This document shows positions 6,493 through 6,686 of a stretch of DNA of 6,686 bases, piece after piece (the first letter of the stretch is position 1; the number at the start of each line of letters is the position of its first letter). The stretch lies in contig NZ_JARVGN010000085.1 of NCBI RefSeq assembly GCF_029762515.1, positions 1-6,686 of the forward strand, read 5' to 3'. A program made the translations under genes and the position numbers. The notes beneath the pieces were generated by a model that had not been told where the DNA came from, did not search any database, and saw only the letters and a list, made by a program, of their open reading frames with translations. Source of the DNA: Methanocalculus sp. (GTDB taxonomy: Archaea > Halobacteriota > Methanomicrobia > Methanomicrobiales > Methanocorpusculaceae).

Positions 6493-6686
6493 AGACTATA
6501 TCCTCAAGCATCAGTCGTGGTGCGATACCCATACTGATCATCTCATCCAGAAGGAGCTTGAATGCATAACTCATCTCTACCTCGTAGATGTCCGTCTCGG
6601 CACCGCAGGCAAGACATGAAGTAACCTTCCGTTTCGCATCATACATGGCAACCATACCGCACTGGGCACAGACCCATTCCTTCACG
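6491..6686 (-). CDS. rpoB: DNA-directed RNA polymerase subunit B, C-terminal fragment
   Basis: Only the last 65 codons are present; the frame runs off the right edge, and the GTG at 6683-6685 is an internal valine, not a start. The visible end has the C-terminal zinc site of archaeal B/Rpb2, CAQC and CLAC (residues 6, 9, 24 and 27 of the fragment), then VEMSYAFKLLLDEMISMGIAPRL, the highly conserved terminal helix that packs against A' in the clamp. Many methanogens split B into B'' and B', in which case this is the B' (rpoB1) end; the window cannot show which. Its TGA at 6491-6493 overlaps the rpoA1 ribosome-binding site, linking the two genes. Confidence 0.96.
   Translation of the reverse strand, partial: VKEWVCAQCGMVAMYDAKRKVTSCLACGAETDIYEVEMSYAFKLLLDEMISMGIAPRLMLEDIV

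Overview
The window comes from an archaeon, most likely a methanogenic euryarchaeon of the Methanomicrobiales type. The largest RNA polymerase subunit is split into two genes (A' and A''). They are followed by a ribosomal protein L30e gene and a short NusA-like gene made only of KH domains. This order is an archaeal signature that bacteria and eukaryotes lack. Shine-Dalgarno sites complementary to an archaeal 16S 3' end (GGTGATC type) and an FdhD gene, expected in formate- or formylmethanofuran-handling methanogens, fit this. The order-level placement is inferred from sequence style, not from a database match.

Layout. On the minus strand, reading from high to low coordinates, lies a tightly packed RNA polymerase operon: the 3' end of rpoB (cut by the window edge), rpoA1 (A', 885 aa), rpoA2 (A'', 437 aa), rpl30e (96 aa) and nusA (145 aa). 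Junctions are 12 nt, 1 nt, a 1-nt overlap and 1 nt, and most ribosome-binding sites sit inside the preceding gene. An eight-T run starts directly after the nusA stop and probably ends the operon. Next on the same strand, after a 58-nt gap, is an fdhD-like gene (249 aa). It ends 17 bp inside the 3' end of a convergent plus-strand gene, a 5'-truncated SufS-type cysteine desulfurase at the left edge.

How the genes work together. The right-hand 4.9 kb encodes the core of transcription: the B clamp end, the catalytic A' and trigger-loop-bearing A'' subunits, a putative elongation factor and one ribosomal protein. The left-hand 1.7 kb may be a small sulfur-transfer pair. A cysteine desulfurase and an FdhD-type sulfurtransferase act one after the other in the bacterial route that puts a sulfido ligand on the Mo/W-bisPGD cofactor of formate dehydrogenases. 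The FdhD copy here is divergent at its best-known motifs.

Most of the window is ordinary, conserved housekeeping DNA. I see no mobile element, CRISPR array, tRNA, rRNA or intein. The points worth a second look are the convergent sufS/fdhD pair, the atypical FdhD motifs, the operon end after nusA where rps12 and rps7 often follow in related archaea, and a four-cysteine cluster inside A'.
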